Shown piece by piece: positions 28,544 to 37,547 of a stretch of DNA of 64,000 nt (the stretch's first letter is position 1; each line of letters starts with the position of its first letter). The stretch lies in NCBI RefSeq assembly GCF_900109995.1, contig NZ_FOCB01000004.1:248001-312000 (forward strand). The letters run 5' to 3'. This DNA is from Pseudomonas sp. ok272 (lineage in GTDB: Bacteria; Pseudomonadota; Gammaproteobacteria; Pseudomonadales; Pseudomonadaceae). The position numbers and the translations under genes are program-made. Under the pieces are notes generated by a model, which had not been told where the DNA came from, did not search any database, and worked only from the letters and a program-made list of their open reading frames with translations.

Positions 28544-29971
28544 TCAGCCTTTCTTCTGTGCGTTCATCGCATCGAACATCGAGGTGATATTACTGGCCGT
28601 CGCTTTCAGCTTGCCGACTAGCGTATCCATCGCGTTGTACTTTTTGGTCAGCATGTCGGTCAGGGATGCGATCCGACGATTCAAGGCCATCTGGTCGTTG
28701 TCGAGCCTGGTCTTGGTTTTGGCCAGCGCCGTGTTTCGGGTATCGAGAATGCCGCCAGTCTGGGTGTAAGGCGCGATTACCTTATCCATGCGAGCGAGCA
28801 GACCGTTCTCGCCGGAAAACAGATCCTGCACCTCTCCACCGAGTTTCTTGTCGTTCATTGCCGCATTGAACTTGGTGGAATCGAAGTTCAACGCACCGGT
28901 TTTCTGATCGGTGGTGATCCCCAACTGAGAGAGCACGGTGAGCTTGTCGCCATTACCCGTCTCGGCCAGCGGACCACGGATTGCCGCCAGGAGCGCACGC
29001 GGCATGGCATCGCCGGTCAATGCAGCGGGAATGGTCGGATTACCGTCATCATCGAGTGAGGGCTTGGTCAGCGACGTGATGGAATTAGCCACCGCATTGT
29101 AGGCATCGACGAACTTCTGGATTGATGCTTTCAAACCATCGTTATTACCCGTCACCAGCACTTGGGTTTTCCCCGTGCTGAGCAAGTTCATCGACAACCC
29201 GGAAAGCGTGCCGTCCAGCTTGTTGGTCGGACTGCTAACCGACAGGCCGTCGAGGGTGAACAACGCATCGAGAGCGAGCGAGCCAACAGAACCCGCCGAC
29301 GCCTTGGTCGAGGTAGCGGGAATAACCTTCGTACCATCGACATCCAGGCCGACACCGCTGAGCGAAAGATCGGAGCCCTTGCCCGTATTCACCGAACTGA
29401 CCATCAGGCGGGAGCCGAAGTTATCCGTCACCACGTTAGCGCTCAAGCCACTGAACTGATACTTGTCGTTCAGGGCCTTGGCAACAGATTCCAAGGTGGA
29501 ACCGTCCGGTATATCGAGGTCGTAGGTTTTAGCGGGGCCGCCAGCGGGATCACCCTGGGAGATTTTCAGAACCCCACTAGCGCCGCCGTTGACGAGCGCC
29601 TTGGGGCCACCATCGAACGCGGCAGTAGCAATCTTGGACCCCGTCGCGAGTTGCGAGACGTCGAACTTGTAAATGCCGTTGACTGCCGAATTATTGGCAG
29701 TCGCGGTGAGCACCTTCGGATCGGAAGAGGACGCGACAAAGCCCGCGAACTGAGGCTCAATCGTGTTGCCCAGCGACTTCAACGAAGCCTGAAACGTGGC
29801 GAGCACCGAACGCAGGCTACCGATACCGGATATCGATGACGTGTTGGTCTTGAGGCCGCGATCAATCTGGCCCTGCTTGGCCGACTTGTCAGCATTAACC
29901 AACGCCTCGACGATAGCACCTGTGTTAAGGCCGGAACCTAAACCCAAGCCCGGTAAAATTATACTCGCCAT
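28544..29971 (-). CDS. fliD: Flagellar filament cap protein FliD
   Basis: Caps the filament and folds flagellin subunits into place; it is also an adhesin in pseudomonads. It has 475 residues with conserved ends (LGLGSGLNTGAIVEALVNAD at the N-terminus, coiled coil LDNDQMALNRRIASLTDMLT near the C-terminus) and a variable middle. The ribosome site GAAGGGAG lies six bases before the ATG. It follows flaG. Confidence 0.96.
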   Translation of the reverse strand: MASIILPGLGLGSGLNTGAIVEALVNADKSAKQGQIDRGLKTNTSSISGIGSLRSVLATFQASLKSLGNTIEPQFAGFVASSSDPKVLTATANNSAVNGIYKFDVSQLATGSKIATAAFDGGPKALVNGGASGVLKISQGDPAGGPAKTYDLDIPDGSTLESVAKALNDKYQFSGLSANVVTDNFGSRLMVSSVNTGKGSDLSLSGVGLDVDGTKVIPATSTKASAGSVGSLALDALFTLDGLSVSSPTNKLDGTLSGLSMNLLSTGKTQVLVTGNNDGLKASIQKFVDAYNAVANSITSLTKPSLDDDGNPTIPAALTGDAMPRALLAAIRGPLAETGNGDKLTVLSQLGITTDQKTGALNFDSTKFNAAMNDKKLGGEVQDLFSGENGLLARMDKVIAPYTQTGGILDTRNTALAKTKTRLDNDQMALNRRIASLTDMLTKKYNAMDTLVGKLKATASNITSMFDAMNAQKKG

Positions 29972-30034
29972 CTTGATCTCCCTTCAGTGTCTCGCTGGTC
30001 TTTTGACCACTACAACGCGCAAAAAACTACAGCA

Positions 30035-30049
30035 TCAAATGTCATGCCA
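30035..30049 (-). promoter_or_regulatory. Possible degenerate sigma-54 element upstream of fliD
   Basis: The minus strand reads TGGCATGACATTTGA. The -24 half is good, but the -12 half has GA in place of the nearly invariant GC. It lies in the flaG-fliD gap where a sigma-54 promoter would be expected, so it is recorded with low confidence. Confidence 0.3.
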
Positions 30050-30053
30050 GCCG

Positions 30054-30419
30054 TCAGACTCTGGCGCTGAATAGCAGGCTGCTCGCGTCATTCAAGCTAT
30101 TGGCCAGCTTAAGGACTTCTTCATTGGGGATCTGACGAACGACCTCACCGGAGTCACTGGCAATGACTTTGACGACTACTTTGCCTGAAGGCTCGTCGAT
30201 AGAGAACTCCAGATTACGCTTGACCGACTGGACGAACTTTTCAATTTCTTGAACGGCCATCTTCAGCTTGTCTTGCTCACTTGCTACATCCTTGGGCTCA
30301 TCCTTGACCAATGCTACTGACGCGGCATCGGCTCGAGGCTTTTCCGCGGCGGCTTCAGCAACAGGGGTTGCCGGCTTCGCCGCAGGATAAGACAAGTTCA
30401 GCTTCACGCTCATATCCAT
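30054..30419 (-). CDS. flaG: FlaG family protein
   Basis: A small protein of 121 residues linked to filament length control. The C-terminal half has the FlaG core (AVQEIEKFVQSVKRNLEFSI, VIASDSGEVVRQIPNEEVLK). Three in-frame ATG codons lie close together; the middle one (30419) has GAGG at about seven bases and is chosen. It lies 73 bp after fliC, beyond a hairpin. Confidence 0.93.
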   Translation of the reverse strand: MDMSVKLNLSYPAAKPATPVAEAAAEKPRADAASVALVKDEPKDVASEQDKLKMAVQEIEKFVQSVKRNLEFSIDEPSGKVVVKVIASDSGEVVRQIPNEEVLKLANSLNDASSLLFSARV

Positions 30420-30437
30420 GTCCATCACCTCTGAAAT

Positions 30438-30469
30438 CAAAAAAACGAGAGAGCGTGACAAGCACGCTC
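30438..30469 (-). terminator. Hairpin with T-run between fliC and flaG
   Basis: The minus strand has GAGCGTG pairing with CACGCTC around a CTTGT loop, followed after four bases by seven T. It could end most fliC transcripts and let a minor part read into flaG and fliD. Confidence 0.65.
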
Positions 30470-30492
30470 CCCCGTCAAAAACTCATCAGCTA

Positions 30493-31350
30493 TTACTGAA
30501 GCAGTTTCAGTACAGCGGATGGCAGTTGGTTGGCTTGAGCCAGTACTGCGGTGGAAGCTTGTTGCAGAGTTTGTTGCTTGGTCAGCTGTGCAGTTTCAGA
30601 AGCGAAGTCGGTATCTTGTACGCGACCACGAGCTGCTTCAGCGTTCTCGTTGATGTTTTGCAGGTTGTTGATGGTGCTGGTCAGACGGTTCTGGGCAGCA
30701 CCCAGGTCAGCACGCACGCCGTTGATGGTATCCAGGGCGGCATCAATTGCACCCATCGCGGCGCTGAAAGTCTTCTGGGCGTCCGAGCTAACAGCACCCG
30801 AAATAGTCTGGGTGGCCAGGGCGCTCAAAGAACCGGAAGCCAAAGAGCTCAGGCCTTTCGACATGTCGATGGTGATCTGGTTCTGGGTGCCAGTGTTGGA
30901 ACCAACCTGGAAGACCATCGAGCCAGCGCTACCGTCGAGCAGGTTCTTACCGTTCAACTGGGTGCTGTCTGCGATACGGCCGATTTCGCTGATCATTGCC
31001 TTGAACTCTTTGTCCAGGGCATCACGGTCCAGCTTGCTGTTCGAGTCGTTCACCGACTGCAGGGCCAATTCACGCATGCGCTGCAGAATGTTGGTCTGCT
31101 CCTGCATTGCGCCTTCAGCGGTCTGGGCAATCGAGATACCGTCGTTGGCGTTTTTGATCGCCATGGTCTGACCGCGGATCTGCGAAGTCATGCGGGTAGC
31201 GATCTGCAGGCCAGCAGCGTCGTCTTTAGCACTGTTGATTTTCAGGCCCGAGGACAGACGGGTCATCGAAGTGCTCAGAGCGTCGGAGGAACGGTTCAGG
31301 TTTTTCTGAACGCTCAGAGACGTGACGTTGGTGTTTACGGTTAATGCCAT
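30493..31350 (-). CDS. fliC: Flagellin FliC
   Basis: Filament subunit of 285 residues. The D0/D1 ends are conserved (MALTVNTNVTSLSVQKNLNR, and ALAQAN-type C-terminus ending LLQ) and the central domain is short. The segment at 30-51, equal to the plant-recognised flg22 region, keeps INSAKDDAAGLQIA. A Ser/Thr-rich stretch at about 141-189 is the likely surface for O-glycosylation, given the neighbouring glycosyltransferase genes. A GAGGAA ribosome site and a sigma-28 promoter precede it. Confidence 0.98.
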   Translation of the reverse strand: MALTVNTNVTSLSVQKNLNRSSDALSTSMTRLSSGLKINSAKDDAAGLQIATRMTSQIRGQTMAIKNANDGISIAQTAEGAMQEQTNILQRMRELALQSVNDSNSKLDRDALDKEFKAMISEIGRIADSTQLNGKNLLDGSAGSMVFQVGSNTGTQNQITIDMSKGLSSLASGSLSALATQTISGAVSSDAQKTFSAAMGAIDAALDTINGVRADLGAAQNRLTSTINNLQNINENAEAARGRVQDTDFASETAQLTKQQTLQQASTAVLAQANQLPSAVLKLLQ

Positions 31351-31430
31351 GACGAATTCCTCGTTGGATGGAGACTACGGCTTCCGGCCCTGGCATCCGC
31401 CGGGTGTGGCCTAGAGAACCTTCGTAATGG

Positions 31431-31457
31431 TTATCGTCGGGAACTCAGGTTGCTTTA
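31431..31457 (-). promoter_or_regulatory. Sigma-28 (FliA) promoter of fliC
   Basis: The minus strand has TAAAG, then 14 bases, then GACGATAA. The consensus is TAAAG-N14-GCCGATAA, so only one base differs. It lies about 80 bases before the fliC ATG. Confidence 0.9.
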
Positions 31458-31637
31458 GGGCTTATTTGAGATTTTTTTACTGGCCCCTAGCCATCCCAAT
31501 AAAACCAACGACTTGAGACCGCTTGGAACAGACCTTGCTTAAAGGCTTCCACTCTTCCATGGCCGGCATTTTCCCGTCGTCGCGCCAACTCTACCCACAA
31601 CGGTCCGCGTGCTGGACCGGACCCAACGGAGCTTTCA

Positions 31638-32318
31638 ATGAACCTTTGGCAAGACTTTCTCACCAATGATGATCGGCTGATCCACAAATGGACTCATTAC
31701 TTTCCGATCTATGAAAAGCATCTGATGGAGTGGCGTAACAAATCCATCACGGTTCTGGAAATTGGTGTTTCCAAGGGGGGGTCACTGCAAATGTGGAAGC
31801 GCTTCTTCGGACCGCTCGCCACCATCGTCGGCATCGATATAGAGCCAAAATGCAAAGCCCTGGAAGAAGACGGTATCCATGTGCGCATCGGCGACCAATC
31901 GGACCCTGCATTCCTGCAAGGGCTGATCAACGAATTTGGCAACTTTGATATCGTTCTGGATGACGGCAGTCATCAAATGGAGCACATCCGCAAGACGTTC
32001 GAGTTTCTCTATCCCACAGTCTCGAAGAACGGCCTGTACATCGTCGAAGACCTGCACACAGCGTATTGGCCAGAATACGGTGGCGGCAAGGATAACCCTG
32101 AAACGTTCATCAACATCAGCAAGCAGTTCATCGATGACCTGAATGCCGACCATTCCCGCGGAACCATCGAGCCGAACTTTATAACCCGCTTTACATTCAG
32201 CATTAGTTACTACGACAGCGTCATCGTTTTCCAGAGAGGCTGTATCCCTCTGAAGAAAGCACCGCAGACGAGTGTCAAAAATCTTGCTACACGCTTGCTG
32301 AGTGTCGACATGAGCTGA
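31638..32318 (+). CDS. Class I SAM-dependent methyltransferase (flagellin-locus)
   Basis: A 226-residue protein with a Rossmann methyltransferase core: motif I VLEIGVSKGGSL at 39-50, acidic residue at IVGIDIE (63-69) and a metal-like motif VLDDGSHQ. The layout resembles small O-methyltransferases of the macrocin/CmcI type; I infer, but cannot show, that it methylates a sugar of the flagellin glycan. It is the only plus-strand gene of the flagellar block and diverges from fliC. It shares a hairpin region with the convergent KAS III gene. Confidence 0.8.
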   Translation: MNLWQDFLTNDDRLIHKWTHYFPIYEKHLMEWRNKSITVLEIGVSKGGSLQMWKRFFGPLATIVGIDIEPKCKALEEDGIHVRIGDQSDPAFLQGLINEFGNFDIVLDDGSHQMEHIRKTFEFLYPTVSKNGLYIVEDLHTAYWPEYGGGKDNPETFINISKQFIDDLNADHSRGTIEPNFITRFTFSISYYDSVIVFQRGCIPLKKAPQTSVKNLATRLLSVDMS

Positions 32319-32324
32319 TTGCCT

Positions 32325-32361
32325 ATCTAGACAGATCCTTTGCACGAGGGTCTGTCTAGAT
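32325..32361. terminator. Hairpin between convergent genes
   Basis: An 11-base perfect inverted repeat (ATCTAGACAGA / TCTGTCTAGAT) with a 15-base loop lies between the stop codons of the methyltransferase and KAS III genes. Neither side has a clear T-run, so it may act as a weak bidirectional terminator or protect mRNA ends. Confidence 0.5.
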
Positions 32362-32376
32362 GACAACAGATTAGGG

Positions 32377-33303
32377 TTATACCCGCTCTATAATCGCAGA
32401 GCCCCACGACAACCCGACACCAAAACCGCTCAAGGCAACACGTTTGTGCTGCGAGCCGATCACGTGTTTCTCCAGCAACAGCGGAATACTGGAAGATACG
32501 GTATTACCAGTCTCAGCCATATCCTTGACAAATTTGGCGGGCTCTTCTTCAAAGCGTCGAGCTACGGCATCGACAATCGCCGCACTCCCCTGGTGAATGC
32601 AATACAGATCGATATCGTCTGCGACCAACTGGCTCGCCTCGATCAGCTCGTGCAGGTGTGCAGGGACTTTGAGCAACGCAAAGTTGAAGACCTGACGACC
32701 GTTCATGAAGAACACACCGTCATTGACCTTAAGAAATTCGGCGCCGCTGCCATCAGTGCCGAAGCGCGACTTACCCAACTGCCAGTCGGCCCCCTCGCCC
32801 ATCCACGTGACCGTCGCGGCATCACCAAAGAGCATGGTGGTATTGCGGTCTTCGGGATCGACAATTTTTGAATAGGGATCGGCGGTGATCAACAGGCCAT
32901 TCTTCAACCCAGTGGCTTCCAGGAAGCCTTTCATGGCGTAAAGGCCATAAACATAGCCGGAGCATCCCAGGGAAATGTCGAACGCTGCAATCTGGGTGGA
33001 GAGGCCTAGCTTGTGCTGCACAATGGCGGCTGTATGGGGCAGGCCTTCGGCATCGCCATTCTGGGTTACGACGATTAGCGCATCGATTGACGCCGGATCC
33101 AGCGACGGGTTGGCGGCGAAAAGAGCATTCACTGCCTCCACACAAAGGTCCGACGTTTCCTGGCCTGCATCCTTGCGCGGCAGGAAGGTAGAACCGATCT
33201 TGCCGAAAATGAAATCCTGATCCTTGCCGAATTTCGCACCCTGGGCGTAATTATCGACGCCCTCGACAGGTACGTAACTCGCGATACTTTTGATGCCAAT
33301 CAT
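32377..33303 (-). CDS. Ketoacyl-ACP synthase III family protein
   Basis: A FabH-like condensing enzyme of 308 residues. The catalytic triad is visible: Cys114 in SLGCSG, His237 in YCIHQG and Asn267 in ETGNT. It starts with MIGIKSIASYVP and has a GGGAA site. P. syringae flagellin-glycosylation islands carry a similar gene beside their two glycosyltransferase genes, where it is needed for the terminal sugar modification. I infer that it builds or transfers an acyl group for the glycan rather than serving fatty acid synthesis. Confidence 0.88.
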   Translation of the reverse strand: MIGIKSIASYVPVEGVDNYAQGAKFGKDQDFIFGKIGSTFLPRKDAGQETSDLCVEAVNALFAANPSLDPASIDALIVVTQNGDAEGLPHTAAIVQHKLGLSTQIAAFDISLGCSGYVYGLYAMKGFLEATGLKNGLLITADPYSKIVDPEDRNTTMLFGDAATVTWMGEGADWQLGKSRFGTDGSGAEFLKVNDGVFFMNGRQVFNFALLKVPAHLHELIEASQLVADDIDLYCIHQGSAAIVDAVARRFEEEPAKFVKDMAETGNTVSSSIPLLLEKHVIGSQHKRVALSGFGVGLSWGSAIIERV

Positions 33304-33635
33304 TGTGGCTTCCCGATAGATATGGCGGAATTTTCAGGGAGGCAGGAACCCTGGCTACAGGAATTCGCATACCGCTGCGACCTCGCCGCCGCTGACTCAA
33401 TAGCTTAGAGATGCGCGTTTCGACTGCCAAGTCACGCTTGCAACGCCGAACCGCATCAGGAAGTGCCATCAATGACTCAAAAAGCGCCATACAGGCCGCA
33501 GCCAAAGGCCCAGACGACTGCCGCCCCACAGCGTCCGCCCAGAAAAATAAAACCCCAGACCGCACGAGTGAGGCCTGGGGTCGATCGCCACATCGGCGCC
33601 AGTCGCCTGGACACCGCCGCAGGGTTGGCGCTTTT
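33304..33635. other. Intergenic gap between KAS III and methyltransferase genes
   Basis: No convincing gene is seen. The gap holds the terminator of the upstream methyltransferase gene (33542-33582) and about 230 bases that should contain the promoter of the KAS III gene. No recognisable sigma-54 or sigma-28 element was found. Confidence 0.6.
33542..33582 (-). terminator. Rho-independent terminator after methyltransferase gene
   Basis: On the minus strand CCCCAGGCC pairs with GGTCTGGGG around a short loop and is followed by TTTTATTTTT. It lies about 55 bases after the stop codon of the 311-residue methyltransferase gene and separates it from the KAS III gene. Confidence 0.88.
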
Positions 33636-34571
33636 TCAGAGCACCGGATTGATGTAGTAGTTTCCCGTCCAACTGAAGAATTCACTGCGGAAATCTTCGT
33701 TCTCAGGCTCAAGTATCAATGCCTGGCGCAAGAACTCGACACTTTCATACTCGTCCCCCAACTCACGGCTCAGGCACGCGGCAAGGTGAAGTTTTACTGG
33801 ATCAAAGAAGTCATACGACAACGAGACCTTGAGCATGACCAACGCCTCGCCCAGTTTTCCCGCGTTGTATTGCTTGGTGAACTCTTGCGCAAACGCGTCA
33901 CTGTCAGCCCAGCGGGACCCGGACAGGCCGTCGAACTTGCGCAAGACAATCGTGTGACCGTTACCCACTTTACTGTCGGTTTCTTCAATGCACTCGATGT
34001 ACCAGCTACCCAGCTCATTGGTATTCAGGTAGTTGATGACTTTGAGCATGCTCTGCAAGGAAAACACATGGTAATGCTCACGCCAGTCCGTTTCCGGCAT
34101 CCCATGAATGTCCAGCTCTTCCTCGAACGCCTGAATCAGCAAAGACAGAGGGGCCAGCGCACGCAGGGCATCCGTCGCAGCGGCAATACGCTTGGGGAAA
34201 ATGCAGAAGAACACACCAAAATTCTTCAGGACACGCGACGACTCGACGAACGCCGCCAAGGTGTTCGGCGCATGCTCAATGACATGGGAGCTGACAAGGT
34301 AATCAAAGGCCTGGTCGGGGCACTTAATGGATTGGAAGTCACCCACCAAGTCTACCGGCAGCACGGTCCCGGTACGTTGAAGTTGCGCATCACGGTACTT
34401 GATGTAATCCGCCAGATCACGTTCATGGACATAGTCCGTACCGTTACTGGGGGCTACATTGAGGCAGTCAGGCAAATAAAATGCGTTGTGCGCTGCCGCC
34501 CCAAGTTCGATCCCGCGCCCCAGGCAGTACTTATGCGCAAGGGGCATACCCTTTAATTTTTCACCGTTCAT
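33636..34571 (-). CDS. Methyltransferase domain protein of the glycosylation island
   Basis: A 311-residue protein. The N-terminal part (about 15-200) is a SAM-dependent methyltransferase with IELGAAAHNAFY at 21-32 in place of a canonical motif I and SSHVIEHAPNT at 94-104. The last 90 residues (KLGEALVMLKVSLSYDFFDP onward) look like two tetratricopeptide-type helical pairs. GAGG precedes the ATG at eight bases. Its place after two glycosyltransferase genes suggests sugar methylation on flagellin. The substrate is unknown. Confidence 0.75.
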   Translation of the reverse strand: MNGEKLKGMPLAHKYCLGRGIELGAAAHNAFYLPDCLNVAPSNGTDYVHERDLADYIKYRDAQLQRTGTVLPVDLVGDFQSIKCPDQAFDYLVSSHVIEHAPNTLAAFVESSRVLKNFGVFFCIFPKRIAAATDALRALAPLSLLIQAFEEELDIHGMPETDWREHYHVFSLQSMLKVINYLNTNELGSWYIECIEETDSKVGNGHTIVLRKFDGLSGSRWADSDAFAQEFTKQYNAGKLGEALVMLKVSLSYDFFDPVKLHLAACLSRELGDEYESVEFLRQALILEPENEDFRSEFFSWTGNYYINPVL

Positions 34572-34758
34572 CGCTCATCCCTCAAAATCCAATAATTCGG
34601 TCAACCCGGCTTCGCGACTATTGAACAATCGCCGCAAAGCTAGCCAATCGTGGCGAGCGATCACGACACCTGATCAACTCACCACCTACTTGAAACATTT
34701 ACTGTAATGAATGGCGAACAGGCGCCTGGTCCACGTTGCTTATTGAGCTACGAACACC

Positions 34759-37515
34759 TTATGTATCGATCTCGTCTAACCACTGTGACAAATCGCTATC
34801 GCCCTCGCGTTGACGGGAAAACGCCATCGGCCATTGTTCGAACAACCACTGGACTTGCTCTTCGGTCACTGTCGGCACCGCCTCATCGGATAGGTGTGCA
34901 TGGGGCGAGCTAAGTACCAACAGGCCGGCTTCAGCAACACGTAGGCACAGATCAATGTCCGCACCGCCGGTCATCGGCAACGTTGCGCATTGCTCGAAGA
35001 CATCACGCCGCACCATCAAACAATCTGCCGAAACCGCCTGGCACCTGCGCACTTCACGCGAGCCCAATTGGCGGGCGGTCGCCTGCTTCAATCCAAACCA
35101 GGTGGAATGCACCTCGCGACTGGCCAGCAACTCATAACCGGCATGACTGATCGCGCCATTGCTTGCCAGCAAACGCGCACCAACAACGCCGACCTCTGGA
35201 CGCTCTGCCTGATTCAGCAGTGCCTCGATCCATGCCGGTGTCACCACTTGGCAGCGACTGGAGAGAAACACCAGGTAATCGCCACGCGCCTGGGCGGCAG
35301 CTTCTTTAAGCAACTCGCTTTCTGTGCCGCCACACTCCACGCCCAACAGGCGGACTTTCGGACCAAAGCCCTGCAGGGCTTGCGTGCAGCTTTCAACGGT
35401 GTCCGACGTACACGCCACCAGCACCTCATAGCGCGGGTAACGGCTACGCTGGATCACACTGGTAAGACACGTCTGGAGTTGCGATAAATCACTACCCGCG
35501 CTGACCAGAATACTCACCAGCGGTGTTGTTGAATGGCGAAAATCAATATGTAACCGACCTTCGCCCTGATCACTGACCTGGCCTCGATAGCCCAGTTGGG
35601 CGAGGTGGCGATTGAGGCTCGACAACGCGTGATCCGTCATCCCCGCTTCGCTTTGTTGCCCGATCACCAGGTACTCATCAAGATGCGACAAGCATGCCGG
35701 CCCCCAGGTCTCGACCAGGCGCAAAAGCACATCGAACCCCAGTGCCCGTCGATAGACCTCGCTGTACCCACCGACATCCAGCACCGCCTGACGCTTCATC
35801 AGCCAGTGCCTGGACATGACGTCAGGGCGGCTGCGTAGCAGATCAATATCGGCACCCGGGCGCACGATGCTGATCAAGCGGCCACCCGCATCACGCTGCA
35901 CCTCGTTGGCGGCAATGGCCAGGCACTCCGGCTCCGCGCCGAGTTCCACCTGCAAGCGCAACATCCCTCCGGCGCAGAACAGGTCACCGGCATCCAGCAG
36001 GATGTACCAGTCGCTGGACAACTGACGCAGAACTTGATTCAAGTGCGGCACTTGGTTCTCGGCTGTCACCTTGACGAAGTGCAACGTGTCACGCTCGGAG
36101 GTAATGGCCGGCAACTTGCCGCTCTTGAGCACCACAATGCGAAAGCGCTGCAGACCGCTGGCCAATATGCTGTCAAAGGTGCGTTGCAGGGCGTAGTTGT
36201 TGTCATCCGTGTCGAAAATCACCAGCGCGATTTCCGGCGCCTGACGACTGGCTAGATGCCGTGCAATACGCTGTTTCCCAGCGGTATCTGGCGTTGCCGC
36301 CCTGATTGCGTCAAGAATCCTTCCCGAAGGCGTCAGTGCCAAGCGCGACTCAACGTCGACAGGCACTACTCGCTCAAGGCGGGCCAGCCACGCGTGCAGC
36401 TCCTCCGCATGCGCTTCATCACTACTGCTCGTGAGTGTTGCCAGCAACAGGCGGCAGACATGCGGGCTGAATCGATACAAAGCCAACGCCTGGCGGTAAC
36501 GATGCTGAAGACTCTCGGCAGTGTCACTGGCTTGGGATTGCAGTAAATCGTGCAACTGTACCCACGCACCCTCCAGTGCCTGGATGTGATGACGTCCCAC
36601 CGGCCAAGCATGAAGAAAGAACTCCAGTGCCGTCAGTTGCTTGAACAAGCGCGCGTTGTAGTAAGGCAACTCGACAAACTGGCGCGGTTCGAAACGACGC
36701 TCCGGCTCAGAGCCAATACTGTTCCATGACGAGGTGAACACATGGACCGTATGACCGCCCGGGTAGGTGTTGTGGATGAAGTTTCGCAAAATGACAAAGC
36801 CGTCATCGTCAGCACACACAGCTTGCCGCTCAGCGTCCCAATGTCGAACAGTACGAACCAGGTCCGCCAGCGCCTGTTCACGGGCCACCTGATCGGGCGC
36901 ATCGGGGGCACACTCAATCAACACACTGGTGCAGTCCAGCACTTTGGCCGATCCGCCTGCCAGCAGCGCATATGACAGTGCAACCAAGCACTCGTCGAAC
37001 GCCAGTGCAGGAGGTAACGACGCGAGCGCGATGCCAAACGCTTCACGTCGAACCACCGCACGCCAAGCGTGCAAGCCGCTGGTGGCATGGCGATCAATGC
37101 GCGCTCGTGGATCTGCGCCGGCATCATCCGACACTGCTTCGCCGAGCTTGTAGTACGTTACAACACTGTTATCCGGTCGATAACCCAGCGCATAACCTTG
37201 CGCCATTTGCTCGGTGGGATGCTCCTGCAGCCAATTAGCCGCTGCATGGAGCGCATCCGCCAACAACACATCACTCTCCTGAGCCAGCACCAAGTAGGCC
37301 GTATCGACCTCTTGCAGCGCGTGGCGCAGCGCGGACTGGACATCATCGCCAGCACGCGATTCAACAGCAAGCCAACGGATGTCCTGCGCATCATAGAAGC
37401 GGGTTACGCGTGCCCGGTAAGCCTCGTCTTCGTGCCCGAGCAACACCACTGTCACATCACTCAGTGGCGGCTTTTTTTCGCTTGTATGTTCACCCATAGC
37501 ACACCCGTTACTCAC
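34759..37515 (-). CDS. Large multidomain glycosyltransferase (flagellin glycosylation, Fgt2-like)
   Basis: A 918-residue protein with at least two family-2 glycosyltransferase modules: a central one (about 430-620; WYILLDAGDLFCAGGM is its DxD-like region) and a C-terminal one (about 660-900; PLVSILVSAGSDLSQLQTCL). The N-terminal 60 residues also look like a glycosyltransferase fold start (DVTVVLLGHEDEAYRARVTR). GTG at 37515 is chosen because GGAG lies six bases upstream; a later ATG (37497) is possible. The pair of such genes next to fliC matches fgt1-fgt2 of P. syringae, but the sugar donor cannot be read from sequence. Confidence 0.85.
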   Translation of the reverse strand: MSNGCAMGEHTSEKKPPLSDVTVVLLGHEDEAYRARVTRFYDAQDIRWLAVESRAGDDVQSALRHALQEVDTAYLVLAQESDVLLADALHAAANWLQEHPTEQMAQGYALGYRPDNSVVTYYKLGEAVSDDAGADPRARIDRHATSGLHAWRAVVRREAFGIALASLPPALAFDECLVALSYALLAGGSAKVLDCTSVLIECAPDAPDQVAREQALADLVRTVRHWDAERQAVCADDDGFVILRNFIHNTYPGGHTVHVFTSSWNSIGSEPERRFEPRQFVELPYYNARLFKQLTALEFFLHAWPVGRHHIQALEGAWVQLHDLLQSQASDTAESLQHRYRQALALYRFSPHVCRLLLATLTSSSDEAHAEELHAWLARLERVVPVDVESRLALTPSGRILDAIRAATPDTAGKQRIARHLASRQAPEIALVIFDTDDNNYALQRTFDSILASGLQRFRIVVLKSGKLPAITSERDTLHFVKVTAENQVPHLNQVLRQLSSDWYILLDAGDLFCAGGMLRLQVELGAEPECLAIAANEVQRDAGGRLISIVRPGADIDLLRSRPDVMSRHWLMKRQAVLDVGGYSEVYRRALGFDVLLRLVETWGPACLSHLDEYLVIGQQSEAGMTDHALSSLNRHLAQLGYRGQVSDQGEGRLHIDFRHSTTPLVSILVSAGSDLSQLQTCLTSVIQRSRYPRYEVLVACTSDTVESCTQALQGFGPKVRLLGVECGGTESELLKEAAAQARGDYLVFLSSRCQVVTPAWIEALLNQAERPEVGVVGARLLASNGAISHAGYELLASREVHSTWFGLKQATARQLGSREVRRCQAVSADCLMVRRDVFEQCATLPMTGGADIDLCLRVAEAGLLVLSSPHAHLSDEAVPTVTEEQVQWLFEQWPMAFSRQREGDSDLSQWLDEIDT

Positions 37516-37547
37516 GTCATTCTCCGCCTTGCACCAGCACAAGGGCT

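Noticed and set aside
33463..33657. Short plus-strand frame in the KAS III-methyltransferase gap
   Set aside because: It runs through the terminator at 33542-33582 and into the end of the neighbouring gene, and its product is low-complexity with Pro, Arg and Gln.
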